Source: Marinifilum breve
GTDB lineage: Bacteria; Bacteroidota; Bacteroidia; Bacteroidales; Marinifilaceae
Direction of reading: 5' to 3'
Assembly: GCF_003202155.1 (NCBI RefSeq)
Contig: NZ_QFLI01000003.1
Location: 186,001 to 250,000 of the forward strand
Length of the DNA stretch: 64,000 bases
Shown one piece after another: positions 27,904 to 36,885 of this stretch (position 1 is the first letter of the stretch; each line of letters begins with the position of its first letter). The notes beneath the pieces are model-generated. The model made no database searches, had not been told where the DNA came from, and saw only the letters and a program-made list of their open reading frames with translations. Position numbers and translations under genes: made by a program.

Positions 27904-27933
27904 CAAAGGTAGATATTATTTTTAATCTACAAA
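27904..27933 (-). promoter_or_regulatory. Promoter of the predicted small RNA
   Basis: On the minus strand: TTTG (27933-27930), 18 bases, TACCTTTG (27911-27904). An inverted repeat GTAGAT / ATCTAC occupies the spacer edges. There is no minus-strand gene downstream except the small RNA. Confidence 0.7.
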
Positions 27934-28009
27934 GGGAATTTGAATTATTTTCCTAAAATTTGAGTCTGAATAATTATCACTTCAGCTAAAAGCTTTATTC
28001 TAAAAGCAT

Positions 28010-28050
28010 TTAATAAAAAAGAGGCTACAATTGCAGCCTCTCTAAATTTA
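28010..28050 (-). terminator. Terminator of the M16 peptidase operon
   Basis: Stem AGAGGCT ... AGCCTCT with an A run on the left (T run on the minus strand), just after the stop of the second M16 gene. Confidence 0.8.
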
Positions 28051-28066
28051 TTATCCAATTCCTATT

Positions 28067-30136
28067 TTAGTTAAAAATTGCATCATCTACACCTTTATTT
28101 ACAAGCAATTCTTTAATGGTTAAAGGCATTTCCTGTGGTCCCATTTTAGTAATGGTTTGGAAAGGATACTTCACTCCATCAACTTCTTTGTAATCCTTGT
28201 ACAACATGATCATACTCATACCTTGCTGCTGTGCGACGGTTTTAACTTTTAAACCAGTATTTGCATTAAAGAAATCAAATCTTGAGTTCCCTTGAGGATC
28301 TTTAATTTCAAGTTTATATGCTTTTTCACCATCAACTTTTTCAGCACCAACAAGTTTCATTTCATAACCCAATTTTTCCATAGAAAGTTCAGGACACATT
28401 TGTGCTTGTTGCTTAAATCCTGCTAATTGTGCTTCATTTGCTGCCATTTCCTGTCCTTGTGCAACTACTCTACCTGCAGTTCCATTGTAATACATCGCTT
28501 GCATTACCTGTCCATTCATGGTCATTTTCATACAGAATTTCTTATTGTTTTTTTGTGCTGTCTCAACATTAATGCTCATTGGGCCCATTTTCATTTCACC
28601 TTTGATGCTAATATCTTTTACAGCTTCCCACTTTTCACGACCTCCAATTGCAGCAATGTAGTTATCAATTACTGATTTGCATGTCAAACCTGCTGGAATT
28701 GCATTAGGATCTTCTTTTACGATATCACCTTTGTAGTCATACTCTTCAACTTCTCCATCAGAATCTAATTTCGCCAATTGCTTTTTGTATTTCTTATCAC
28801 CAACAACCAAGTAAACCGCATGGTTAGGATCAACATACTTTTTAGCCATTGTTTGGATATCTTCCAAAGTAACTTTATCCAATTTTTCCAAGTAAGTTGC
28901 ATAATAATCAGCTGGCAAGTTGTAACGCTCAATTGCCATTGCAAATCTGGCAATAGTACCCGGATCTTCAAGAGATCTGGCAAAGTCACCAGCCATAGTT
29001 GCTTTAGTCATATTCAAATGGTCCTGAGTCAACTTTGTATCTCTGATTCGATTCATTTCAACAACCATTTCCATTAATGCGCTATCAGTTACTTCAGCTT
29101 TAACTTCAGAACTGGTGTAAAATCCACCAACCAATTTATCTGAATATAATCTCGAACCTGCACCATAAGTATAAGCCTTATCCTCTCGTAAGTTTTTGGT
29201 TAATAAGCCAGAAAAACCACGACCTAACATTGCATTCATTACTGATGCTGGAATTACATCTGGGTTACCTTTTTTCAATTCGAATGAGTTGTAAATTCTC
29301 ACCAATGACTGAGGAGCAGCATCTTTATTTGCCAATACTACACGCTTACCTTCCATTTTTGCTGGCATTTCATAAGAATGACTTGGAACTTCAGCAGCTT
29401 CCCACTCTCCAAAATACTTTTTAACTAATTTCTTAGCCTCTTTGGTAGTAATATCACCAACAATTGCCATTAATGCTTTATTAGGCTTAAAATAGGTGTT
29501 ATAGTAGTTCTTACAATCGTCGATTGTAATACTTTTAACGGTCTCTTCCGTTACAACATCTCCGTATGGATGATGTGCAGGATAAAGCACCCTGCTTCTC
29601 ATATTACTTGCCATCGATTTAGGGTCGGTTTTATTAGCCTCTAAACCTGATAAAGTTTGCTTCACAATTTTGTCAAATTCTTCTTGTGGAAAAGTTGGAT
29701 TCAACAATACATCGGCCATCAATTCAAGAATTTGCTCCTTATATCTTGACAAACCACCAGCATCAACTCCAGATGAAGATACACCTAATTCAGCACCAAT
29801 AAAATCGATTTCATCAGCAATTTGCTTTGAAGATCTTGTTGCAGTACCACGATCAAGCAATTGTCCCATAATCGACAAATAACCGGCTTTATCACCTTCG
29901 GCAATTGGATCATTTAACAAAGAGATTGCAAAACCTACTTGAGGTAACTTGTGATTTTCAACCACTAAAACTTTCATTCCATTTTTAAGGGTAAAACTAT
30001 CGTAATCACCCAACTGTACTTTTGGAGCTGGCCCTGCTTTAGGAGCTTTTGTTCGGTCAACCTGAGCACTAGCTGTAAATGCGAAACAAACAACAACAGC
30101 AAGTGCTAAAAATCTATATAAGTTTTTCATTTTCAT
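28067..30136 (-). CDS. Non-catalytic M16 peptidase subunit fused to a LolA-like domain
   Basis: Exported protein of 689 residues. The signal peptide ends near TASAQ. Residues about 40-460 form two M16 (insulinase/MPP-like) domains, but the metal motif HxxEH is absent: the equivalent segment reads GYLSIMGQLLDRGT. From about 480 to the end there is an added beta-rich domain (YIAAIGGREKWEAVKDISIKG ... GVKYPFQTITKMGP) like outer-membrane lipoprotein-carrier/sorting folds. It follows the catalytic M16 gene by 40 bases and should form a heterodimer with it, as alpha and beta subunits of mitochondrial processing peptidase do. Substrate unknown. Confidence 0.82.
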   Translation of the reverse strand: MKMKNLYRFLALAVVVCFAFTASAQVDRTKAPKAGPAPKVQLGDYDSFTLKNGMKVLVVENHKLPQVGFAISLLNDPIAEGDKAGYLSIMGQLLDRGTATRSSKQIADEIDFIGAELGVSSSGVDAGGLSRYKEQILELMADVLLNPTFPQEEFDKIVKQTLSGLEANKTDPKSMASNMRSRVLYPAHHPYGDVVTEETVKSITIDDCKNYYNTYFKPNKALMAIVGDITTKEAKKLVKKYFGEWEAAEVPSHSYEMPAKMEGKRVVLANKDAAPQSLVRIYNSFELKKGNPDVIPASVMNAMLGRGFSGLLTKNLREDKAYTYGAGSRLYSDKLVGGFYTSSEVKAEVTDSALMEMVVEMNRIRDTKLTQDHLNMTKATMAGDFARSLEDPGTIARFAMAIERYNLPADYYATYLEKLDKVTLEDIQTMAKKYVDPNHAVYLVVGDKKYKKQLAKLDSDGEVEEYDYKGDIVKEDPNAIPAGLTCKSVIDNYIAAIGGREKWEAVKDISIKGEMKMGPMSINVETAQKNNKKFCMKMTMNGQVMQAMYYNGTAGRVVAQGQEMAANEAQLAGFKQQAQMCPELSMEKLGYEMKLVGAEKVDGEKAYKLEIKDPQGNSRFDFFNANTGLKVKTVAQQQGMSMIMLYKDYKEVDGVKYPFQTITKMGPQEMPLTIKELLVNKGVDDAIFN

Positions 30137-30176
30137 ATATTTTCTATTCTGGAAATTTCAATTAAGAACTTCTATA

Positions 30177-31502
30177 TTATTTCTGCTTTGGTAAGTAATA
30201 CAAAACAACTCTATTCTCAGGAACGAAATACTTTTTAGCAACATTTCTTATATCCTCTTTTGTTACAGCAAAATACTTTTCAAGTTCTTTATTTACTCTT
30301 TCTGTATCTTTAAAGTATGTATAAGCAGTTGCAAGGTTTTCTGCACGTGCTGCAATTGTTGAATTTGAACTTACCAGTTCATTCTCAATTTTATTTCTTA
30401 GCTTCTGGAATTCTCTATCAGAGATTAATTCATCTCTTACCACAGCAAATTCCTTGTCCATTTCATCCTCTAAGGCCTTAGGATCCACTCCCATATTTGG
30501 AATACCAAAAGCAAGAGTCAAACCTGGATCTTCATAAGGCATTGGGAAAGCCATCAACTGAATTGCTTTTTGCTGGTTATCAACCAATTCTTTGTAAAGA
30601 CGTGAGCTCTTTCCATCAGTCATCAATTTTGATAACATATCTACAGCATAAAAATCAGAAGTTCCTACAGCTGGAATATGATATGCTTGAATAACTGCTG
30701 GCAATTGAATATTATCAAATACTGTATCTCTAACCTCAGCTGTCTTTTTAGGCTCCACAATATTTGGACGATAAATCTTTTTAGTTCCTTTAGGAATTTC
30801 AGCGAAATAATCATTTATTAATTTTTTTGCTTCCGCTTTTTCAAAATCACCACAGATTGTTAATACAGCATTATTTGGCACATAAAATTCTTTGTAAAAG
30901 TTCATGAAATCCTCATCTTTTGCATTACGAATGTGTTCTTCATCTCCTATTGGAGTCCAACGGTATGGATGCTTTTCGTAAGCATGAGCCATTGTTTGAG
31001 GCAAAATTGTGCCATAAGGAGGATTATCGTAACGTTGCTTCTTCTCTTGAATTACAACTCCTTTTTGAGTTTTAATTCCAATTTCTTCAACTTTTGCATG
31101 CAACATTCTTTCCGACTCTAACCATAGGCCTAAAGCCAATTGGTTTGATGGAAGCATTTCAAAATAATAAGTTCTGTCAGTAGAAGTATTTGCATTCAAC
31201 TCACCACCTGCTCTTGACACATATTTGTCATATTGGTGACGAGGAATGTTCTTGGTTCCTTCAAACATTAAGTGCTCAAAGAAGTGTGCAAATCCAGTAA
31301 GTTCAGGATTCTCATTCTTCGAACCAACATGGTACATCACAGAAACTACAATGTTTGGTGTAGTATGATCTTGCTGCAAAATAACATGCAAGCCATTATC
31401 CAAATCATACTCTTCAAACTCAATTTTTCCATTTTGGGAAAAGCCACTTGCCAGTCCGAATACAACTAGCAACGAAAGTAGTAGAAGCTTTTTCATCATC
31501 AT
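30177..31502 (-). CDS. Catalytic M16 zinc peptidase
   Basis: Exported M16 metallopeptidase of 441 residues. The signal peptide is followed by the zinc motif HFFEH (in GFAHFFEHLMFEGT) and the third ligand Glu downstream in the LWLESERM segment (about residue 135); the R/Y pair in the C-terminal half is also expected. It degrades peptides in the periplasm. First gene of a two-gene operon with the non-catalytic partner, which supplies the second half of the chamber. Confidence 0.88.
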   Translation of the reverse strand: MMMKKLLLLSLLVVFGLASGFSQNGKIEFEEYDLDNGLHVILQQDHTTPNIVVSVMYHVGSKNENPELTGFAHFFEHLMFEGTKNIPRHQYDKYVSRAGGELNANTSTDRTYYFEMLPSNQLALGLWLESERMLHAKVEEIGIKTQKGVVIQEKKQRYDNPPYGTILPQTMAHAYEKHPYRWTPIGDEEHIRNAKDEDFMNFYKEFYVPNNAVLTICGDFEKAEAKKLINDYFAEIPKGTKKIYRPNIVEPKKTAEVRDTVFDNIQLPAVIQAYHIPAVGTSDFYAVDMLSKLMTDGKSSRLYKELVDNQQKAIQLMAFPMPYEDPGLTLAFGIPNMGVDPKALEDEMDKEFAVVRDELISDREFQKLRNKIENELVSSNSTIAARAENLATAYTYFKDTERVNKELEKYFAVTKEDIRNVAKKYFVPENRVVLYYLPKQK

Positions 31503-31752
31503 TTTATATTGTTTTACATTATTAATTGGATTCTACTCGAATCTAAAACTGCTAAACAATATTAGATGATTATATCAGCATTTTCAATTTTTTTGGATAA
31601 ACTCAGATTTAACTCGACAAAACGATGTATTAAACTGTTAAACCTTTTTAACTGAACAAAACAGTTAAAACTTGTTAATTATTTAGCACGAAAAAAGAGG
31701 AGCTCAAATGAACTCCTCTTTACTTATTGAATGTATGTTATGTCTGTTGTGA
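31503..31752. other. Intergenic region with a 9-base inverted repeat
   Basis: TTTTAACTG (31646-31654) and CAGTTAAAA (31662-31670) form perfect arms with a 7-base loop; a related ACTGTTAAA lies just to the left. The repeat lies between the M16 promoter region and the oxidoreductase operon terminator. No gene is supported here. Confidence 0.5.
31688..31724 (-). terminator. Terminator of the 2-oxoacid oxidoreductase operon
   Basis: AAAGAGGAG ... CTCCTCTTT around an AT-rich loop, with an A run on the left. It lies about 30 bases after the stop of the gamma subunit gene. Confidence 0.8.
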
Positions 31753-32304
31753 TTACAGGACTTGAACATTTTCAACACTATCAATTCCTTTTTGAATTGC
31801 TTCAATATTTAGAGGAATCAATTTGTGGTGACGCTCTGGTAAAGATTTTTCCAAACCTTTTTTAACATTTTCAATTTTAACAATAGGCTTCACATTCAAG
31901 AAACCACCTAAAATAATCATGTTAAAAGTTTTTGGATTACCCATTTCAGCAGCCAAAGCAGCTCCAGGAATCTTAAAAATGTTAATATCTTCTCTTTCCG
32001 GATGACGAGTGATACCGTTTGGATCATATAGTAATGTTCCTCCTGGTTTAATATCAGCTTCGAATTTGTCCATCGACTGCTGATTAAGAATGATAGCTGT
32101 ATCAAACTTTTTCAAAACAGGTGAACTAATTCTGTCATCACTTAAAATTACTGTTACGTTAGCAGTACCTCCACGCATCTCAGGACCGTATGATGGCATC
32201 CATGAAACTTCCTGATCTTGCATAATACCTGAGTAAGCTAAAATTTTACCCATTGAAAGTACACCTTGACCACCAAATCCTGCAATGATAATTTCTTCTG
32301 TCAT
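31753..32304 (-). CDS. 2-oxoacid:ferredoxin oxidoreductase, gamma subunit
   Basis: Gamma chain of a CoA-dependent 2-oxoacid:ferredoxin oxidoreductase. The 183-residue protein begins with the gamma-chain motif IAGFGGQGVLSMGKILA, followed by PSYGPEMRGG and later the NMIILGGFL segment. It is the last gene of a four-gene operon in the order delta, alpha, beta, gamma. The enzyme oxidises a 2-oxoacid (branched-chain keto acid or 2-oxoglutarate type) to acyl-CoA and reduced ferredoxin. Substrate preference cannot be fixed by eye. Confidence 0.88.
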   Translation of the reverse strand: MTEEIIIAGFGGQGVLSMGKILAYSGIMQDQEVSWMPSYGPEMRGGTANVTVILSDDRISSPVLKKFDTAIILNQQSMDKFEADIKPGGTLLYDPNGITRHPEREDINIFKIPGAALAAEMGNPKTFNMIILGGFLNVKPIVKIENVKKGLEKSLPERHHKLIPLNIEAIQKGIDSVENVQVL

Positions 32305-32338
32305 TTTTTTACAGTTTTTATTGATTTAAAATGGAGTT

Positions 32339-33112
32339 CTATTCATCTTTTAATGTACCCAATGGATAATAAGGGAACATATTTTCTTTCATCCACTCAT
32401 TTGATTGAGTTGGAGATAATTTCCAACCTGAAGAACAAGTTCCTACAATTTCGATGAAAGAAAGACCTTTTTTCTCTCTAGTATTTTCAAATCCTTTACG
32501 GATAGCTTTCTTCAACTTTCTTACTGCACCTGCAGTTTCTGCTGATTGACGAGTTACAAAACGCGTACCTGGCAGAAGGCTAACCATTTCACTAATCTTC
32601 ATTGGTGCACCAGTAGAAGCACAATCACGTCCATAAGGAGAAGTTGCAGTTACCTGATTTTCCAAAGTAGTTGGTGCCATTTGACCACCAGTCATACCGT
32701 AAATTGCATTGTTTACAAATACCACTACAATGTTTTCGCCACGGTTACAAGCGTGAATAATTTCAGCACATCCAATTGATGCTAAATCACCATCACCCTG
32801 GTAAGTGAAAACATATTTTTCCGGCATTAAACGAGCAGTAGCTGTAGCTAGTGCAGGAGCACGACCATGAGCTGCTTGTTGCCAGTCGATATCTAAATAA
32901 TTATAGGCTAATACAGAACAACCTACTGGTGAAACACCAATTGTCTTATCCTGAATATCCATTTCTTCGATAACCTCAGCAATTACCTTGTGAATTACAC
33001 CATGTGTACAACCTGGGCAATAGTGCATTTCGTTATCTAAAAGAACATCGGTTTTCTTGTAAACCAAGTTCTCTTCGCTAATAATATTATTGATTTCAGT
33101 TGTTGCTGTCAT
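32339..33112 (-). CDS. 2-oxoacid:ferredoxin oxidoreductase, beta subunit (ThDP-binding)
   Basis: Thiamine-diphosphate-binding beta chain, 257 residues. Cysteines in YCPGCTHG and PVGCSV match the family's [4Fe-4S] site; the ThDP motif is GDGDLASIGCAEIIH with the later NNAIYGMTGGQ. Starts only 3 bases after the alpha subunit stop, so the genes are coupled. Together with alpha it forms the catalytic core. Confidence 0.9.
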   Translation of the reverse strand: MTATTEINNIISEENLVYKKTDVLLDNEMHYCPGCTHGVIHKVIAEVIEEMDIQDKTIGVSPVGCSVLAYNYLDIDWQQAAHGRAPALATATARLMPEKYVFTYQGDGDLASIGCAEIIHACNRGENIVVVFVNNAIYGMTGGQMAPTTLENQVTATSPYGRDCASTGAPMKISEMVSLLPGTRFVTRQSAETAGAVRKLKKAIRKGFENTREKKGLSFIEIVGTCSSGWKLSPTQSNEWMKENMFPYYPLGTLKDE

Positions 33113-33115
33113 AAC

Positions 33116-34201
33116 TTATTTTCCTAAAATTTTTTCTTCCAATGCTTCCACAACCTCTTCTGGTGTTGGAATAATTCCACCATAGCGTCCGAAGTGTTCT
33201 ACTGGAACTTTACCTTCAACTGCTAGTCTAACGTCTTCTACCATTTGACCAGCACTCATTTCTACAGATAGGATACCCTTAACCTGTCCCAACATTTCTT
33301 GAATTTGCTTTGTTGGATAAGGGAATAGAGTTATTGGACGTAACAAACCAACTTTAATACCTTTTTCTCTTGCAAGCTCAACTGATTTCTGGCAAATTCT
33401 TGCACTTGAACCATAAGCTACGAATAAGTAATCTGCATCATCACAAGCAATTTTTTCGAAACGAACATCGTTCTCTTCCATTGCTCTATACTTAGCTTGA
33501 AGTTTGTGATTGAATACTTCTTGCTTTGCAGAATCCAAATCCAAAGAAGTTGAAATATTACGTTCGCCACCAGCTTTCTTACCGTTAGTTGCCCATGATC
33601 CTGAAATCTTTTCAATTTCCTCATCAGTCCAACGTGGTTTGTAATCAGATAATTCTACCTTTTCCATCATCTGACCGATAACACCATCAGATAGAATCAT
33701 TGCTGGATTTAAGTATTTAAATGAAAGCTCAAACCCTAGGTCAACAAAATCGTTCATTTCCTGAACTGATGCTGGTGCCAAAACGATTAATTTATAATCA
33801 CCATGACCACCACCTTTTACAGCTTGGAAGTAATCCGATTGAGCAGGCTGAATAGTTCCCAAACCTGGGCCTCCTCGTACAATATTTACAATTAATGCAG
33901 GAAGCTCAGCACCTGCCAAATAAGTAATACCTTCTGCTTTCAAACTAATCCCTGGACTAGAAGAAGAAGTCATTACTTTCTTACCGCAAGAAGCACCACC
34001 ATAAACCATGTTAATAGCAGCAACCTCACTCTCAGCTTGCAGAACCACCATACCAGTTTCATCTTCTGGTTTGCGGATCATTAGGGTCTCCATAATTTCG
34101 GATTGAGGAGTAATTGGATATCCGAAATATCCATCGCAACCACAGCGAATCGCTGCTTCTGCAATTACCTCATTTCCTTTCATTAAACGAACGTCTCCCA
34201 T
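33116..34201 (-). CDS. vorB: 2-oxoacid:ferredoxin oxidoreductase, alpha subunit (VorB/KorA type)
   Basis: Alpha chain, 361 residues, with the pyrimidine-domain motif GYPITPQSEI near the start, VLQAESEVAAINMVYGGA, and the SSSSPGISLKAEG loop. Bacteroidota copies of this gene are usually annotated VorB (3-methyl-2-oxobutanoate) although 2-oxoglutarate use is possible. The symbol is given for the family, not for proven substrate. It lies between the delta ferredoxin and beta subunit genes. Confidence 0.82.
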   Translation of the reverse strand: MGDVRLMKGNEVIAEAAIRCGCDGYFGYPITPQSEIMETLMIRKPEDETGMVVLQAESEVAAINMVYGGASCGKKVMTSSSSPGISLKAEGITYLAGAELPALIVNIVRGGPGLGTIQPAQSDYFQAVKGGGHGDYKLIVLAPASVQEMNDFVDLGFELSFKYLNPAMILSDGVIGQMMEKVELSDYKPRWTDEEIEKISGSWATNGKKAGGERNISTSLDLDSAKQEVFNHKLQAKYRAMEENDVRFEKIACDDADYLFVAYGSSARICQKSVELAREKGIKVGLLRPITLFPYPTKQIQEMLGQVKGILSVEMSAGQMVEDVRLAVEGKVPVEHFGRYGGIIPTPEEVVEALEEKILGK

Positions 34202-34253
34202 TACGAATATTTTTTATAAATTTTTCAGATTTTAGTAATAAGTACTTATTGTA

Positions 34254-34481
34254 CTAGCTAGCCTTGGCTCTGTAAACTGTAATTACAGTATCAGGACAAA
34301 CCAAGCCACAGCTTGAACAACCAATACAAGCATCTGGATTGGCCATATGAGCATAATGATAACCTTTACCATTTACTCCTCTTGCCAGTTCGATAACCGC
34401 TGTAGGACAAGACACTACACAAAGTCCACATCCTTTACATTTTTCGGTATCAACTACAATAGCACCTTTAAATTTTGCCAT
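34254..34481 (-). CDS. 2-oxoacid:ferredoxin oxidoreductase, delta subunit (ferredoxin-like)
   Basis: 75-residue protein with two [4Fe-4S] motifs: CKGCGLCVVSCP and CIGCSSCGLVCP. It leads the operon with alpha, beta and gamma subunit genes and carries electrons from the enzyme to ferredoxin. It is on the expected end of the operon for a delta chain and is too similar in layout to delta chains to be a free ferredoxin. Confidence 0.9.
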   Translation of the reverse strand: MAKFKGAIVVDTEKCKGCGLCVVSCPTAVIELARGVNGKGYHYAHMANPDACIGCSSCGLVCPDTVITVYRAKAS

Positions 34482-34671
34482 AGCATTTATAATTAAAAAT
34501 TAAATGTTTTTACACTCTAAAGGTAACAAATTAAAAGCAATATTGATGATTCCACTTTCAATTTATTATCCCATCAAATCAACTGAATTTCAATTCCTTA
34601 CACCTAAACACCAGAATTTACAATCAATCTAAATAATATAATCCACTAAGGATTAAAACATTATATATTTT

Positions 34672-36003
34672 TTAGCTCAATTTACTTTCTAATTGATGAT
34701 GTTTTTCAAACTCTTTTAATCTGAATTCAAGATCCTTGAATTGATCACGAGAAATTTGAGAAACACATGCTCTTAGTCCTTCTTTCAAGCTACCAGTTTC
34801 GTTCAAACAAATTGCTGAAATTCCGTAATACAATAACTCTTTATTTAGTTCAGCCCCTGTCATTCCAGGATATGAAACCGTAAAATAGAATCCGTCAGCA
34901 AGTGGTACATTCACATCAGTATCATAAACCAGTTCGAAACCATTTTCTAGGAACATCTTTTTCATGATTTGAGCTCTTTCACCATACTCTTTCACATCGT
35001 TAATAAAATCAAAACTTCCTTCATTTGCAGCTTTCAACATCGCACATAAAGCATATTGTGCCGAATGAGAAGTGCCCGATGATAAAGTATAAATAATTCT
35101 ATAGATGATTGTATATCCCAATTCACCAGTTCCACCAAATCTTTTCTCAAGATTTTCGAACTTACGGCTATATAGTTTATCTGAAATACAAAGCAAACCA
35201 ATACGCTGCCCAGCATAGCTAAACGCTTTTGAGCTCGAAATCATCAACACATAGTTATCTGTATAATTTGCAACACTTGGCTGATAAGGAGCCACACCTG
35301 GCTTACCTAAATCCGAACGGAAATCCATAGCAAAATATGCCAAGTCTTCCATCACGATCGTATCGTATTTATTGGCTAGCTCACCAATAATTTTAAGTTC
35401 TTCTTCATTAAAGCAAATCCATGCCGGATTGTTAGGGTTTGAATAAATCATTCCAGCGATATTGCCTTTCGAAAGGAATTCTTCTAATTTTTCTCTTAGC
35501 TTCTCTCCTCTGTAATTGTATACATCAAATGATTCGTATTTCTGTCCCATAACCTCCAGCTGTGTTTTCTGTACTGGAAAACCTGGATCGATAAACAATA
35601 TTGTATCTTTTTTAGGATCACAATTTCCAATTGCCATGAAAGCCGCATATCCACCTTGCATTGAACCAACAGTTGGAACAATACCATCAGCTTTGATATC
35701 GATATTCATGAAATTCTTAACGAAACGAGAACCTTCTTCCTTTAAAGCTTTAACCCCTTCCAACATCGGATATGCCGAAGCGGCTCCTTCCTCTAAGGCT
35801 TTTTTCTCTGCCTCAATCCCCACTTTTGCAGGTTTTAATCCAGGAACTCCCATCTCCATTCTAATGAATTTCTCTCCGCTTTCCTCCTGAATTAAATTTA
35901 CAACACGAACAATATCACGAATTGTTGCATCAGCCATATTATTGATTCCACAATACGCTAATTGCTTATCAACAACTTCTTTATTTATGGGGGTATTTTT
36001 CAT
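34672..36003 (-). CDS. Pyridoxal-phosphate aminotransferase, class I/II
   Basis: 443-residue fold-type I PLP enzyme. The Schiff-base lysine is in SSSKAFSYAGQRIG (about residue 260), preceded by the YSNPNNPAW and DLAYFAMDFR motifs. It likely makes or uses an amino acid matching the 2-oxoacid oxidised by the neighbouring oxidoreductase, for example a branched-chain or aromatic amino acid, but the specificity is not readable. A spacer of 190 bases separates it from the oxidoreductase operon. Confidence 0.85.
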   Translation of the reverse strand: MKNTPINKEVVDKQLAYCGINNMADATIRDIVRVVNLIQEESGEKFIRMEMGVPGLKPAKVGIEAEKKALEEGAASAYPMLEGVKALKEEGSRFVKNFMNIDIKADGIVPTVGSMQGGYAAFMAIGNCDPKKDTILFIDPGFPVQKTQLEVMGQKYESFDVYNYRGEKLREKLEEFLSKGNIAGMIYSNPNNPAWICFNEEELKIIGELANKYDTIVMEDLAYFAMDFRSDLGKPGVAPYQPSVANYTDNYVLMISSSKAFSYAGQRIGLLCISDKLYSRKFENLEKRFGGTGELGYTIIYRIIYTLSSGTSHSAQYALCAMLKAANEGSFDFINDVKEYGERAQIMKKMFLENGFELVYDTDVNVPLADGFYFTVSYPGMTGAELNKELLYYGISAICLNETGSLKEGLRACVSQISRDQFKDLEFRLKEFEKHHQLESKLS

Positions 36004-36235
36004 TTCTCTGTATATTTTGTGGTTAAGGTTAATAGCTGGTGATATTTTTAGCTTTTTCCATCTTAAAATCTTTCAATTTTTAAGCATCTACTACTACTCA
36101 CCTTACTAATTCTATGCAATTTTACGAATTTTAATAACAAATTAAAACATCAAACTCTTATTTGATTGCAATCTAAACAAAGTAATCGTTTTAAATGTTT
36201 CAATTCGTCACATTAAGGATTCATTACCTTACAAA

Positions 36236-36274
36236 TTAAAAGAGGCTGATCGGAATACCGTCAGCCTCTTATAT
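36236..36274 (-). terminator. Terminator of the flavodoxin gene
   Basis: AAGAGGCTGA ... TCAGCCTCTT with T residues on both sides. It lies about 20 bases after the flavodoxin stop. Confidence 0.8.
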
Positions 36275-36293
36275 TTTTATACTCTATAGAATA

Positions 36294-36815
36294 TTATTCA
36301 AATTCAGGAAGAATAACTTCTAACCATTTCTCTACCCTTTCTTCGGTAAGGTCTGATTCAAAGTCTTCATCCAATGGCAGGCCAACAAATTTGCCATCAA
36401 CAAATGCTCTTGATTCGTTAAATTCATAGCCTTCCTCACTAACTTGACCAATCATTTCGGCTCCTGTAGGTTTAATTGCCTCAGCCAAATCTCCCATTGA
36501 ATCGACAAAGAAATCTGCGTAAGCAATATGATCTCCTAATCCAAAAAGAGCAATTTTTTTACCTTTTAAATCTAAACCATTCAATTTTGGTAAAAAATCA
36601 TCCCAATCATTACCCGAATTATCAGATGACCAAGTATGTTTTCCAAGCGTTGAAATTCCCATGATGATATTTGAATACTCCTTCAATTTTTCAGCGTCGG
36701 TTTCTTTAACCAAATGAACTTCAACTTTTTTAGTAGTTATCTTTTCAGCTACAATTTTAGCGACCTTATCCACATTTCCGCCTTCAGGTCCGTAAAACAA
36801 TCCAATCTTACTCAT
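36294..36815 (-). CDS. fldA: Long-chain flavodoxin with variant phosphate loop
   Basis: FMN-binding electron carrier of 173 residues, the length of long-chain flavodoxins. The fold signature is visible: IGLFYGPEGGN at the N-terminus, GISTLGKHTW near 55, DWDDFLPKL and FGLGDHIAYADFFVDSMG. The N-terminal phosphate loop differs from the usual S/T-x-T-G-N-T: here it reads GPEGGNVDK. The gene has an exact promoter at 36856-36885 inside the end of the neighbouring membrane-protein gene. It likely replaces ferredoxin when iron is low. Confidence 0.85.
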   Translation of the reverse strand: MSKIGLFYGPEGGNVDKVAKIVAEKITTKKVEVHLVKETDAEKLKEYSNIIMGISTLGKHTWSSDNSGNDWDDFLPKLNGLDLKGKKIALFGLGDHIAYADFFVDSMGDLAEAIKPTGAEMIGQVSEEGYEFNESRAFVDGKFVGLPLDEDFESDLTEERVEKWLEVILPEFE

Positions 36816-36855
36816 AGGACAATATTTTATGTTAGTGTGTTTCTTGTTTCTTCTA

Positions 36856-36885
36856 CAAAGTTAAAACTATTTGGCACTTTTCAAA
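36856..36885 (-). promoter_or_regulatory. Promoter of the flavodoxin gene
   Basis: On the minus strand: TTTG (36885-36882), 18 bases, TAACTTTG (36863-36856). It overlaps the last codons of the upstream gene. Transcription should begin near 36850, about 35 bases before the start codon. Confidence 0.65.

Noticed and set aside
31503-31690. Promoter of the M16 operon with a CGAATCTA element
   Set aside because: The minus-strand element TAGATTCG deviates from TAnnTTTG and no -33 is at the right distance; left unlisted.
36004-36293. Small gene between the aminotransferase and flavodoxin
   Set aside because: Frames are short, AT-rich and without motifs; the only feature is the flavodoxin terminator.
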